Below, in pieces: positions 26,307-34,976 of a stretch of DNA of 42,344 nucleotides. Within the stretch, counting starts at the first letter, position 1. Each line of letters opens with the position of its first letter. The notes under the pieces are model-generated. The model saw only the letters and a program-made list of their open reading frames with translations. It ran no database searches and was not told the origin of the DNA. A program made the position numbers and the translations under genes. The stretch is from Gammaproteobacteria bacterium (GTDB taxonomy: Bacteria; Pseudomonadota; Gammaproteobacteria; Ga0077536), in NCBI GenBank assembly GCA_030429865.1, contig JAUIFX010000013.1, positions 1 through 42,344 of the forward strand, read 5' to 3'.

Positions 26307-28043
26307 ATGAGGATGCGCACGCAGCCGACCACCGGGGCGCCGCGCGTGCTCATCGTCGAAGACGAATCGATCATCGCGCTCGAACTCGGCGAGAGCCTGC
26401 GCGAACTCGGTTACGAAGTCGTCGGAATCGCGCACAACGCCGCGGCCGCGGTCGCCCGCGCGCGCGAACTGCGGCCCGATGTCGTGCTGATGGACATCAT
26501 GCTCGAAGGCGACGAGGACGGCATCGCCGCGGCCGCCGCACTCGGAGAGCACGGTGAGATCCCGGTGATCTTCTGCAGCGCCTACAGCGATGCCGGGACC
26601 CTGCGCCGGGCCACTGCGAGCGGCGCACACGCCTTCATCACCAAGCCCTATCGACCCGACCAGGTGCGCGCGCTCGTCGAGACGACCCTCGCGAAAGCGC
26701 GCCTGGAACGCGAGATCCGTGATTCGGAACGCTGGTTCAGCGCCGCCATGCGTTGTTGCGGCGATGCCGTCATCGCGACCGATGCGCAAGCCCGCATCCG
26801 CTTCGTCAACGCGGCTGCCGAACGCCTGCTGGGCATGGCTCTCGCCGAAGCACGCGAACGCCCCGTCGAGACCGTGATGAAGCTGCTCGGGCCGGGTGGC
26901 AGCGAGGTAAGTCCGCACCCGGTCCGCGAGGTGCTCGCACACCCGGCGGCGCCGGCACGCGACACCGGCGCGGCCACGCTCGAGGTCGACGGCGCGCGCG
27001 TGCCGGTCGAGGACAGCATCGCCGCGATCCTGGGCGACGACGACACGCTGCTCGGTGCCGTGCTGGTGCTGCGCGACGTCAGCGAACGGCAGCGGCTGGA
27101 GCAGGCGCTCGACGCCAGTGCGCGGCGCTATCGCACCGCGTTCGAGCACGCGCTGGCGGGCGTCGTGCTGTTGCAGGTCGACGGGAGCATCGAGGACGCC
27201 AACCCCGCGCTGTACACGCTGCTCGGCCACGATCCGGGCACTCTGCATGGGCAACCGGTCGCCCAGTTGCTCGACGTCGCCGAACGCGAACGCGAGCGGC
27301 GGCTGCGTCAGCGTCTCCACGCCACGGACAGTGACGGTTTCGAGGCCGAGTTCCGCTTCGTGCGTCGCGACGGTCGCCCCCTCTGGGTCCTGTCGAGCAC
27401 TGCGCTGCTGCGCGACGGCGCAGGGCTGCCCGCCGGCTATTTCATGCAGGTCATCGATATCGATCGGCGCAAGCAGGTCGAAGCCGAGCTCGAGCGCCTC
27501 GCCCATTTCGATGCCGTCACCGGGCTCGTCAATCGTCACGGCCTGCAGCTCGAACTCGAACGTTCGGCCAACGTCGCGCGGCGGCATGCGAGCCGTTTCG
27601 CGCTGCTCTACATCGACCTGGATCACTTCAAGCCGGTCAACGACACCCTCGGCCATGACGCCGGCGACGAGGTTCTCGTCGAGGTTGCGCGACGCCTGCT
27701 GGCCGTCGCCCGTACCACCGACGTCGTCGCCCGGCCGGGCGGTGACGAGTTCGTCCTGCTCGTCAACGACCTGCGGCGCGCCGCCGACGTGGTGCCGGTG
27801 AGCGAGAAGATCCGCACCGCGATCGCCGCACCGCTTCGCGTGCGCGGTCAGCTCTTCGACATCACCGCGAGCATCGGCGTGAGCGTGTTTCCGGACGACA
27901 CCGAGATCACCACCGAGTTGATGCGTCATGCCGACCAGGCGCTCTACCGGGCGAAGGCCAGCGGCCGCGACGCGACGGCGTTCCACCAGGCGGATGTTGT
28001 TGCGCGCGACACGCGTCGCGACTCCCGCCCACTCGACGGCTGA
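26307..28043 (+). CDS. Response regulator with two PAS domains and a GGDEF diguanylate cyclase
   Basis: A 578-aa cytoplasmic signalling protein. REC domain residues 13-130: acidic pocket VEDES, phospho-acceptor D63 in VLMDIML, K113 in ITKPY. Two PAS domains follow: about 138-265 (DAVIATDAQARIRFVNAAAERLLGM) and 270-390 (AGVVLLQVDGSIEDANPALYTLLG). The GGDEF domain fills about 400-560, with the active site GGDEF at 478-482 and the inhibitory I-site RTTD five residues before it, so c-di-GMP synthesis with product feedback is likely. There is no EAL domain. The ATG at 26307 is used; a second ATG two codons on is possible. The sensor kinase gene follows after 24 bp and probably phosphorylates D63. 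Confidence 0.92.
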   Translation: MRMRTQPTTGAPRVLIVEDESIIALELGESLRELGYEVVGIAHNAAAAVARARELRPDVVLMDIMLEGDEDGIAAAAALGEHGEIPVIFCSAYSDAGTLRRATASGAHAFITKPYRPDQVRALVETTLAKARLEREIRDSERWFSAAMRCCGDAVIATDAQARIRFVNAAAERLLGMALAEARERPVETVMKLLGPGGSEVSPHPVREVLAHPAAPARDTGAATLEVDGARVPVEDSIAAILGDDDTLLGAVLVLRDVSERQRLEQALDASARRYRTAFEHALAGVVLLQVDGSIEDANPALYTLLGHDPGTLHGQPVAQLLDVAERERERRLRQRLHATDSDGFEAEFRFVRRDGRPLWVLSSTALLRDGAGLPAGYFMQVIDIDRRKQVEAELERLAHFDAVTGLVNRHGLQLELERSANVARRHASRFALLYIDLDHFKPVNDTLGHDAGDEVLVEVARRLLAVARTTDVVARPGGDEFVLLVNDLRRAADVVPVSEKIRTAIAAPLRVRGQLFDITASIGVSVFPDDTEITTELMRHADQALYRAKASGRDATAFHQADVVARDTRRDSRPLDG

Positions 28044-28067
28044 AGCAGAAAGCGTCACGCTCTGCCG

Positions 28068-30233
28068 ATGCGCCTGTCAGTCCAGATCACCCTGGTGACG
28101 ACCGCGGTCGCCCTGTTCACCACGATCACCGCGGGGATCGTCGCGTATCGTGGGGCGCATGCAAGCGCCGTCGATCGCGCCCTGGCAGCCGCCGAAGCAC
28201 GCGGGCGCCTCGTCGCACAGCAGTTCGAGACGCGGTTGCGCACCCTGCGCGCCGACGCCATCTCGCTGCGCGAAGGCGCTGCCGTCCGCGCCATGCTCGC
28301 CACGCCATCCATGCCATCCACGCCGGCCGGCGGCGGCTGGCCGGACCGTCTCGCGCGCGACTTCGCCGCGCACCTGCAGGCATCACCGGCCTACCGGCGT
28401 ATCCGCCTGCTGGACGAGCACGGGCACGAACGGCTGGGCCTCGATCGCGACACCGCCGGCACGCCGCGGCGCCGCCCGGCAAGCGGCATCGTGGACGCCC
28501 GGGCGCAGCGCCATGTCGCCGCCGGCGAACTCGACGACGGCCGCGTGCACCTCTCCGCGCTTCTGGCCGAAACGGATCCCCGCGCGGAAGCAGCGCTGCC
28601 CGTGCCGCTGCTGCGAGCCGCCACCGCGGTCCGCGCAAGCGACGGTGCGCTGGCCGGCGTCCTCGTCATCGACGACGACCTGCGGCCGCTCGCCGCACGC
28701 CTCGCGGTACTCGACGAGCTGCCCTTCGACCTGACGATTACCGACGCGGACGGCCGCTGCCTGCTGGTGCCGTCGGACTTCGACGAGGCCGCCGCCTCGC
28801 TCGGCTGCGCGGGCCGCGGGAGCGCCGGGCCCGCGCTCGACGCCGCCGCCGACGGACGCACGACGTGGCAAGACGCCGCTGGCGTCGTGCGCTACCTCGC
28901 GGTCGCGCGCGCCGACGTCGGCAGCGGTCCACCGTTGATGATCGTGCAGCAAGCCGACCGCGCGACGCTCGTCGGCGGTGCCAGCGGGCTGACCCGGGCG
29001 ATCCTGCGCAGCGCGGCCGTCATCGTGCTCTTCGCGGTAGCGATCGGCATGCTGCTGGCGCGCTCGGTGGTACGTCCGCTCGAGAGAATGTCGCGCGCAG
29101 TGGCCGGTTTCGCCGGCCGCGGGCGTCTCGAGGCGCCCGCCGGCGGCAGCACCGAGATCGTGCACCTCGGCCGCGCCTTCGAGCAGATGGCGCGCGAGAT
29201 CGACCAGCGTACCGGCCAGCTCGAACGCGACGAGCGGCGCTTCCGCCAGCTCGTCGAACACTCACCGGTCGGCACGCTCGTGGTGGACGGCGATGGTCGC
29301 ATCGTGCTCACCAACAGCCGCGCGGAAACCCTGTTCGGCTACGCGCCGGGAGCGCTGCTCGGCGAGCCCGTCGATCGCCTCGTGCCGAACGACCAGCGCG
29401 AGGCTCACCCGGCCCTGCGCCGTGCTTACGCGGCGCGGCCGACGCCGCGCCCGATGGGTGGCGAGCGCGAGCTGTACGCGCAACGCCGGGACGGCAGCAC
29501 CTTCCCCGTCGAGGTCGCACTCAACCCGCTCGCCGAAGGTGACGGCGCGCACATCGTCGCCTCGATCGTCGACATCACCGAGCGCAAGGCCGCGGCCGAC
29601 TTCATGCACGGCGCACTGCGGGAAAAGGAAGTGCTGCTACGCGAGATCTACCACCGCGTGAAGAACAACCTGCAGACGCTCAGTTCGCTGATCGCACTGC
29701 AACAGCGGCGCGCGCCACCCGGGTTGCCGCGCGAGCTGCTGCGCGACAGCGGCGCGCGCATCCACGCGATGGCGCTCGCCCACGAGATGCTGCATCGCTC
29801 GGACGCCGTCGAAGACGTCGACTTCGCCGCCTACGCGCGCGAACTGTTGCGGCACATCGAAACCGTACACGGCGTCGATGCCGCGCGCATCGAGATCGTC
29901 TGCCACAGCGAACCGTTGCGCCTCGACGTCGACCGCGCGATTCCGCTCGGCCTGATCCTCAACGAGCTCGTCGTCAACAGCCTCAAGCACGCCTTTCCCG
30001 GGTCACGCCGCGGGCGTATCGCGGTAACCCTCGGCCATGATGCCGGGCACGCGTCGCTGACGGTGAGCGACGACGGTATCGGCTGCGACGTCGATCTCGA
30101 GCCCGGCGCCGAACACCTCGGCCGGACGCTGGTGCGCAGCCTGGTCGAGCAACTGGGCGCCGAGCTTCACATGAGCGGCGACGCCGGCACCTCGGTCACC
30201 GTGCGTGTGCCGCTCGAGCCCCGGCCGTCCTAG
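28068..30233 (+). CDS. Membrane sensor histidine kinase, HisKA_2 type (sensor-HAMP-PAS)
   Basis: A 721-aa inner-membrane kinase. TM1 is at residues about 6-28 (ITLVTTAVALFTTITAGIVAY); a periplasmic domain of about 280 residues follows with cache-like features (RIRLLDEHGHERLG). TM2 is near 313-331 (AVIVLFAVAIGMLLA), followed by HAMP (VVRPLERMSRAVAGF), a PAS domain (about 395-505), and the HisKA_2 dimerisation helix REIYHRVKNNLQTLSSLIALQQ with phospho-acceptor H529. The ATPase N box is LILNELVVNSLKHAF and the G region is SDDGIGCD. HisKA_2 kinases often signal to unusual response regulators; the REC-PAS-PAS-GGDEF protein just upstream is the obvious partner. Its stop overlaps the converging crotonase stop by 3 bp. 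Confidence 0.92.
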   Translation: MRLSVQITLVTTAVALFTTITAGIVAYRGAHASAVDRALAAAEARGRLVAQQFETRLRTLRADAISLREGAAVRAMLATPSMPSTPAGGGWPDRLARDFAAHLQASPAYRRIRLLDEHGHERLGLDRDTAGTPRRRPASGIVDARAQRHVAAGELDDGRVHLSALLAETDPRAEAALPVPLLRAATAVRASDGALAGVLVIDDDLRPLAARLAVLDELPFDLTITDADGRCLLVPSDFDEAAASLGCAGRGSAGPALDAAADGRTTWQDAAGVVRYLAVARADVGSGPPLMIVQQADRATLVGGASGLTRAILRSAAVIVLFAVAIGMLLARSVVRPLERMSRAVAGFAGRGRLEAPAGGSTEIVHLGRAFEQMAREIDQRTGQLERDERRFRQLVEHSPVGTLVVDGDGRIVLTNSRAETLFGYAPGALLGEPVDRLVPNDQREAHPALRRAYAARPTPRPMGGERELYAQRRDGSTFPVEVALNPLAEGDGAHIVASIVDITERKAAADFMHGALREKEVLLREIYHRVKNNLQTLSSLIALQQRRAPPGLPRELLRDSGARIHAMALAHEMLHRSDAVEDVDFAAYARELLRHIETVHGVDAARIEIVCHSEPLRLDVDRAIPLGLILNELVVNSLKHAFPGSRRGRIAVTLGHDAGHASLTVSDDGIGCDVDLEPGAEHLGRTLVRSLVEQLGAELHMSGDAGTSVTVRVPLEPRPS

Positions 30234-31006
30234 CGCCCGGTGAACACCGGCGCGCGCTTCTCGACGAATGCGCGCATGGCCTCTTTCGAATCCTCGGTCT
30301 TGCCGAGTTCGCCGGTCATGCTCTGCTCGAAGCGGTAACCGTCGCGCAGGCTCATCTGCTCGATCTGGTTGAGCGCATGCTTGGCGAGCTTCGAGGCAAT
30401 CGGGCTCTTGCCGGCGATTTCCCGCGCGATGGCGAGCGCTTCGTCGAGGAGCTGCTCGGGCGCGGTGCACGCTTCGACCACGCCGAGCCGGTAGAGCTCG
30501 GGGCCGAATACGCGCAGTCCCGTCAGCATCATGCGGCGCAGGCGCGAATGCCCGAACAGGCGTTGCGCGTGGCGGCCGCCGCCGAGCAGGCCGACGTTGA
30601 TCTCCGGCAGACCCAGGCAACCGGTCTCGCTCGCGAGCAGGATGTCGCACGACGCCGCCAGCGCCAGCCCGCCACCGAGAGCCGGGCCGTTGATCGCGGC
30701 GATGACCGGCTTCTGGCACTCCATGATGCTGTGGTAGGCCTCGCGTGCCCGGCGCGAGTTCTGCCAGTGATCGCCGGCCTCGCGTGCCTTGCCGACACGC
30801 TCCTTGATGTCGGCTCCGGCACAGAAGCACTTGCCCTCACCGGTCAGTACGGCAACGCGGATGTCGTCGCGGTCACTGATGGTGTCGAAGGTCCAGGCGA
30901 CCTCCTCGAGCAGGCGCTGGCTGTGCGCGTTGACGGGCGGGTTGGCGAGCTGGACGAGGGCAACGTGGTCCTCGACCAACGCGAGCTTGACGACTTCGGG
31001 GGTCAC
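30230..31006 (-). CDS. Enoyl-CoA hydratase/isomerase (crotonase) family protein
   Basis: A 258-aa crotonase, standard length. FCAGADIKE supplies the CoA-thioester oxyanion-hole region, and AAINGPALGGGLALAASCD with GLPEINVGLLGGG forms the active site. In hydratases two glutamates act. The second (LPEI) is present, but the first, in the GGGCEL-type motif, is Ala here (GGGLALAA), so ordinary hydratase activity is doubtful and isomerase, thioesterase or C-C cleavage chemistry is possible. The GTG start at 31006 has GGAG about 10 nt upstream; the ORF-track start at 31390 is rejected. It is divergent from the fused acyl-CoA dehydrogenase gene, suggesting a shared acyl-CoA pathway. Confidence 0.88.
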   Translation of the reverse strand: MTPEVVKLALVEDHVALVQLANPPVNAHSQRLLEEVAWTFDTISDRDDIRVAVLTGEGKCFCAGADIKERVGKAREAGDHWQNSRRAREAYHSIMECQKPVIAAINGPALGGGLALAASCDILLASETGCLGLPEINVGLLGGGRHAQRLFGHSRLRRMMLTGLRVFGPELYRLGVVEACTAPEQLLDEALAIAREIAGKSPIASKLAKHALNQIEQMSLRDGYRFEQSMTGELGKTEDSKEAMRAFVEKRAPVFTGR

Positions 31007-31148
31007 TGTGCGCGTACTCCGGCTGGATGAATGAATGCGAACGGCCAGTGTACGGAATCGCGACACGGCACCGAAAGGCGCCGGGCGGGCGCACGGCCCC
31101 GTGGCCGTTGCAGGTAAACTGTCGGGATCCCGCCTCCGGAGAGCCCTC

Positions 31149-33485
31149 ATGTCCCAGACCGCCCCCGCCCCCGCCGCGATGGAGACCGACCTCGAAACCA
31201 TCGAGATGCTCGCCGCCAGCGCGGCCGACTTCTGCACCCGCTCGCTCGACGTCACCCGTCTGCGTGCCCTGCGCAACGAGGGCGTCGCGCACGACGCCAA
31301 CCTGTGGCGCGAGATGTGCGAGCTCGGCTGGGGCGCGATCGTCGTGCCGGAGGCTGCCGGCGGCCTGCACCTCGGCGCGCAGGCGGTCAACGCGGTGTGC
31401 CGCGAACTCGGCCGCGTCGTCGCGCCCGAACCGATGCTCGAATGCGGCGTCGCCGTCAGCGCCCTGCTGGCTCAGATCGACGGCACTGACGAGCTGCTCG
31501 CGGCGGTCAGCAGCGGCACGCTGCGCCTCGGCGCGGCGCTCGCCGAGGACGGCGAGCTGGCCGGCGGCGCCACGCGCTTCGGCGCCGCCCGCGCCGACGA
31601 TGGCTACCGGCTCAGCGGTGCGCTGCGCCAGGTGCCGCTCGGCGCGACGGCCGATGGCTGGTTGGTGCCGGCCACGCTGGACGGCGAGGCGGCCCTGTTC
31701 CATCTCGTCCCGGGCATGTCCGGGCTCGACGTCGACGTGCTCCCGCAGGCTGACGGCAGCAGTCATGCCACGCTCAGCTGCGACGCGCTGGTGGTTGGCG
31801 CGACCGCCTTGCTCGGACGCGGAGCGGCGGTCGAGAACGCGCTCGGCTACGCGCGCGAACTCGCGCGCCTGGCGACCAGCGCCTACCTGCTGGGGCTTGC
31901 CGAGCGCCTGTTCGACATCACCCTCGACTACCTCAAGACGCGCCAGCAGTTCGGCCGCCCGATCGGCAGCTTCCAGGCCCTGCAGCATCGCGCGGTCGAT
32001 CTCTACATCCAGAAAATCATGGCCGCGGCCGTCGTCGAGGAAGCCGCGCGCACCTTCGACAGCGCCGCCAGCGCCGGCGCCCGCGCGCGCGCGGCGAGCC
32101 GTGCCAAGCATCGCGCCACCGAAGCGGCGCTGCTGATCGCGCGCCAGGCAGTCCAGCTGCACGGCGGCATCGGTTATACCGACGAGTGCGACGTCGGGCT
32201 GTTTCTCAACCGTGCGCTGACTCTGGCCGCGCGCCACGGCAACGCGAGTTTTCATGCCCGGCGCCTGGCCCGGCTGGTGCGCGGCGAGGAAGGCGACGCC
32301 GAAGCTGCCGCCCGGCCGCTGCCCGCGGCGCCCGCCAACGGCGAGTGGGACAGCATCTCCGACGAGGATTTCCGCCGCATCGTGCGCGACTTCTTCGAGC
32401 GCGAATATCCGGCCGAGCTGCGCTACCCGTCGGCGCGCCTGCGCTGGGCGGAGATCCGCGACTGGTACCTGACACTCTCGCGCCAGGGCTGGGTGGCGCC
32501 GGCCTGGCCGGCCGCCCACGGCGGCATGGGGCTGTCGCCGTCGAAGCTGCTCATCTACATCGAGGAACAGGAGCGCTGGGGTGTCGGCCGTGCGCCGGAC
32601 ATGGGTATCCAGATGGTCGGCCCGCTGCTGATCCGTCACGGCACCGAGGCGCAGCGCGCGCGCTACCTGCCCAAGATCCTCTCCGGCGAGAACGTCTGGT
32701 GCCAGGGCTACTCGGAACCCAACGCGGGCTCGGACCTCGCGAGCCTGCGCACCGAGGCGGTGCGAGACGGCGACGAGTTCGTCATCAACGGGCAGAAGAC
32801 CTGGACCACGCTGGCCCAGGACGCGACCCACATGTTCTGTCTCGCCCGTACGTCGAAGGAAGGCAAGCCCCAGCAGGGCATCAGTTTCTTCCTCATCGAT
32901 TTCGCGCAGCCCGGCGTGACGATCCGCCCGATCCGCAACATCGCCGGGCACGAGGAGTTCTGCGAGGTGTTCCTCGACAACGTGCGCGTGCCGGCCGACT
33001 GCCTGGTCGGCGAGCTGAACCAGGGCTGGACCATCGCCAAGGCCCTGCTCGGTTTCGAGCGCATCTTCATCGGCAGCCCCAAGCAATCGCAATACTGCCT
33101 GCAGCGGCTCGAGGTGCTGGCGGCAGCGGCCGGGCTGCTCGAGGACGCGGCCTTCACCGATCGCCTGACCCGGCTCGAGCTCGACGTGCTCGACCTCGAG
33201 ACCACCTACCAGCGCTTCGCCGACATCGTGCGCCGCGGCGAACCCCTCGGCCCGGACGTCTCGCTGCTCAAGATATGGGGCACCGAGACCTTCTCGCGCC
33301 TGTCCGAGCTGATGGTCGAGGCGGCCGGCGCCGACGGCGCGACGCTCGGCCGCCTGGCCTTCGGCGACAGCGCGGTCGACGTGCTGAGCCAGTTCTACAA
33401 CGCCCGCCCGGCGACCATTTACGGCGGCTCGAACGAAATCCAGCGCAACATCATCGCCAAGAACGTGCTCCGGCTGCCCGGCTGA
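31149..33485 (+). CDS. Fused tandem acyl-CoA dehydrogenase (two ACAD domains in one chain)
   Basis: A 778-aa protein made of two complete acyl-CoA dehydrogenase modules. Domain 1 (residues about 15-380) opens LWREMCELGWGAIVVPEAAGG and closes with ARQAVQLHGGIGYTDECDVGLFLNRA. Domain 2 (about 400-778) has YLTLSRQGWVAPAWPAAHGG, WCQGYSEPNAGSDLASL, QKTWTTLAQDATHMFCLART and ATIYGGSNEIQRNIIAKNVL. These two types usually come as separate adjacent genes forming heteromeric FAD enzymes that oxidise bulky acyl-CoAs such as steroid side chains; here they are fused through a charged linker (RGEEGDAEAAARPL). GGAGAG lies before the ATG at 31149. Substrate not determined. It is divergent from the crotonase gene. 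Confidence 0.9.
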   Translation: MSQTAPAPAAMETDLETIEMLAASAADFCTRSLDVTRLRALRNEGVAHDANLWREMCELGWGAIVVPEAAGGLHLGAQAVNAVCRELGRVVAPEPMLECGVAVSALLAQIDGTDELLAAVSSGTLRLGAALAEDGELAGGATRFGAARADDGYRLSGALRQVPLGATADGWLVPATLDGEAALFHLVPGMSGLDVDVLPQADGSSHATLSCDALVVGATALLGRGAAVENALGYARELARLATSAYLLGLAERLFDITLDYLKTRQQFGRPIGSFQALQHRAVDLYIQKIMAAAVVEEAARTFDSAASAGARARAASRAKHRATEAALLIARQAVQLHGGIGYTDECDVGLFLNRALTLAARHGNASFHARRLARLVRGEEGDAEAAARPLPAAPANGEWDSISDEDFRRIVRDFFEREYPAELRYPSARLRWAEIRDWYLTLSRQGWVAPAWPAAHGGMGLSPSKLLIYIEEQERWGVGRAPDMGIQMVGPLLIRHGTEAQRARYLPKILSGENVWCQGYSEPNAGSDLASLRTEAVRDGDEFVINGQKTWTTLAQDATHMFCLARTSKEGKPQQGISFFLIDFAQPGVTIRPIRNIAGHEEFCEVFLDNVRVPADCLVGELNQGWTIAKALLGFERIFIGSPKQSQYCLQRLEVLAAAAGLLEDAAFTDRLTRLELDVLDLETTYQRFADIVRRGEPLGPDVSLLKIWGTETFSRLSELMVEAAGADGATLGRLAFGDSAVDVLSQFYNARPATIYGGSNEIQRNIIAKNVLRLPG

Positions 33486-33616
33486 GCAGCGCCCTGCGCC
33501 CGCGCCGCCGGCGTCCGCCCCGGCGGCCAAACCGGCACGGCGTTTCATCTGTCCGCAACACGCAAGGGGTGTAAGATACGGGGCTCGGTCAACCAGGAAT
33601 CGCTTACGGGGGGAAC

Positions 33617-34486
33617 GTGTCCGAAATCCAATTCGCCACACCACAAACGGTCAAGGAAGCCGTCAAATGCCTGGCCGGCGCCAAGGGCAAGGCCAGGGTA
33701 CTCGCCGGAGGCACCGACCTGCTCGTACAACTGCGCGCAGGCTTCGTGCGTCCCGGCCTCATCGTCGACATCAAGCACATCCCCGAGCTGCGCAAGGTCA
33801 AGCGCGAGGACGGCGGATTCCGCATCGGCGCCGCCGTCTCGGGCGCCGAACTCGGCGCCAACGCCGCGGTCAAGAAGGCCTGGCCGGGCGTCGTCGAAGG
33901 CCTCGAGCTGATCGGCTCGACGCAGATCCAGGGCCGCGCCTCGCTCGGCGGCAACCTGTGCAACGGCTCACCCGCGGCCGACAGCGTGCCGGCCCTGATC
34001 GCGGCCGCTGCGACCTGCCACATCGCCGGCCCCAAGGGCACGCGCGAGGCCAAGGTCGAGGACATCGTCAGCGGTCCGGGCAAAACGACCCTGAAGCCGG
34101 GCGAATTCGTCGTCAGCTTCTTCCTGCCCAAGCGTCCCAAGCGTTCGGGCGACGCCTACCTGCGGCTCATTCCGCGGACCGAGATGGACATCGCCGTGGT
34201 CGGCGCCGGCGTCAGCCTGGCGCTGGATTCGAAAGGCGTCTGTACCGAGGCGCGTGTCGCCCTCGGCGCCGTCGCGCCCAAGGCCGTGCTGGTCAAGGCG
34301 GCCGGTAAAGCCCTCGTCGGCACCAAGGTCGACGACGCCGCGCTCGAAGCGATGGCGGCAGCCTGTCGCGACGCCTGCAAGCCGATCGACGACAAGCGCG
34401 GCACCGTCGCGTACCGCACCAAGGTGGCCGGGGTTCTCGCCCAGCGCGCCGCCCGCATCGCGCTCGCGCGCGCCACCGGAGAATGA
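33617..34486 (+). CDS. Molybdenum hydroxylase FAD subunit (CoxM-like)
   Basis: A 289-aa medium subunit of a xanthine dehydrogenase-family enzyme. The FAD-binding signature AGGTDLLVQLRAGFVRPGLIVDIKHIPEL is followed by GSTQIQGRASLGGNLCNGSPAADSVPAL, which binds the pyrophosphate. A C-terminal CO-dehydrogenase-flavoprotein domain ends YRTKVAGVLAQRAARIAL. The GTG at 33617 is chosen for the GGGGGGAAC ribosome site. It is the first gene of a FAD, Fe-S, Mo subunit operon in the CoxMSL order, 10 bp before the next gene. It carries electrons from the Fe-S clusters to the outside acceptor. Confidence 0.92.
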   Translation: MSEIQFATPQTVKEAVKCLAGAKGKARVLAGGTDLLVQLRAGFVRPGLIVDIKHIPELRKVKREDGGFRIGAAVSGAELGANAAVKKAWPGVVEGLELIGSTQIQGRASLGGNLCNGSPAADSVPALIAAAATCHIAGPKGTREAKVEDIVSGPGKTTLKPGEFVVSFFLPKRPKRSGDAYLRLIPRTEMDIAVVGAGVSLALDSKGVCTEARVALGAVAPKAVLVKAAGKALVGTKVDDAALEAMAAACRDACKPIDDKRGTVAYRTKVAGVLAQRAARIALARATGE

Positions 34487-34496
34487 GGCAAGCACG

Positions 34497-34973
34497 ATGG
34501 CCAAACACCACGTCACCACCACCATCAACGGCGACCCGGCCGAATTCCTCTGCGAGACGCAGCAGACCCTGCTCGACTGCCTGCGTGACGAACTCGGCCT
34601 GACCGGCAGCAAGGAAGGCTGCGCATCCGGCGACTGCGGCGCCTGCAGCGTGATGCTCGACGGGCGCCTCGTGTGCGCCTGCCTCGTGCTCGGCGTGGAA
34701 GCCGAGGGCGCCACGATCGAGACCATCGAGGGCGTCGCCCAGGGCGACGAACTGCACCCGCTGCAGAAGCACTTCCTCGAGGACGCCGCGCTGCAGTGCG
34801 GCGTGTGCACGCCGGGCTTCATCGTCGCGGCCAAGGCGCTGCTCGAACACAACCCCGACCCCACCGAGACCGAGGCCCGCTACTGGTTGGCGGGCAACCT
34901 GTGCCGCTGCACCGGTTACGACAAGATCATCAAGGCCGTGATGAATGCCGCGGCCGAAATGCGAGGAGCATGA
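34497..34973 (+). CDS. Molybdenum hydroxylase 2Fe-2S subunit (CoxS-like)
   Basis: A 158-aa small subunit with both iron-sulfur clusters. The plant-ferredoxin-type cluster is ligated by [22 protein letters not shown] (residues about 41-62); the second by [17 protein letters not shown] and [15 protein letters not shown] near the C-terminus. It passes electrons from the molybdenum site to the FAD subunit. The ATG at 34497 starts [16 protein letters not shown]; the ORF-track extension to 34254 lies in the FAD gene and is rejected. The Mo-subunit gene begins 3 bp after its stop. Confidence 0.94.
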   Translation: MAKHHVTTTINGDPAEFLCETQQTLLDCLRDELGLTGSKEGCASGDCGACSVMLDGRLVCACLVLGVEAEGATIETIEGVAQGDELHPLQKHFLEDAALQCGVCTPGFIVAAKALLEHNPDPTETEARYWLAGNLCRCTGYDKIIKAVMNAAAEMRGA

Positions 34974-34976
34974 GCC

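Noticed and set aside
30873-33644. 923-aa minus-strand ORF antisense to the fused acyl-CoA dehydrogenase
   Set aside because: Composition is typical of a shadow frame, while the plus-strand frame has unmistakable ACAD motifs.
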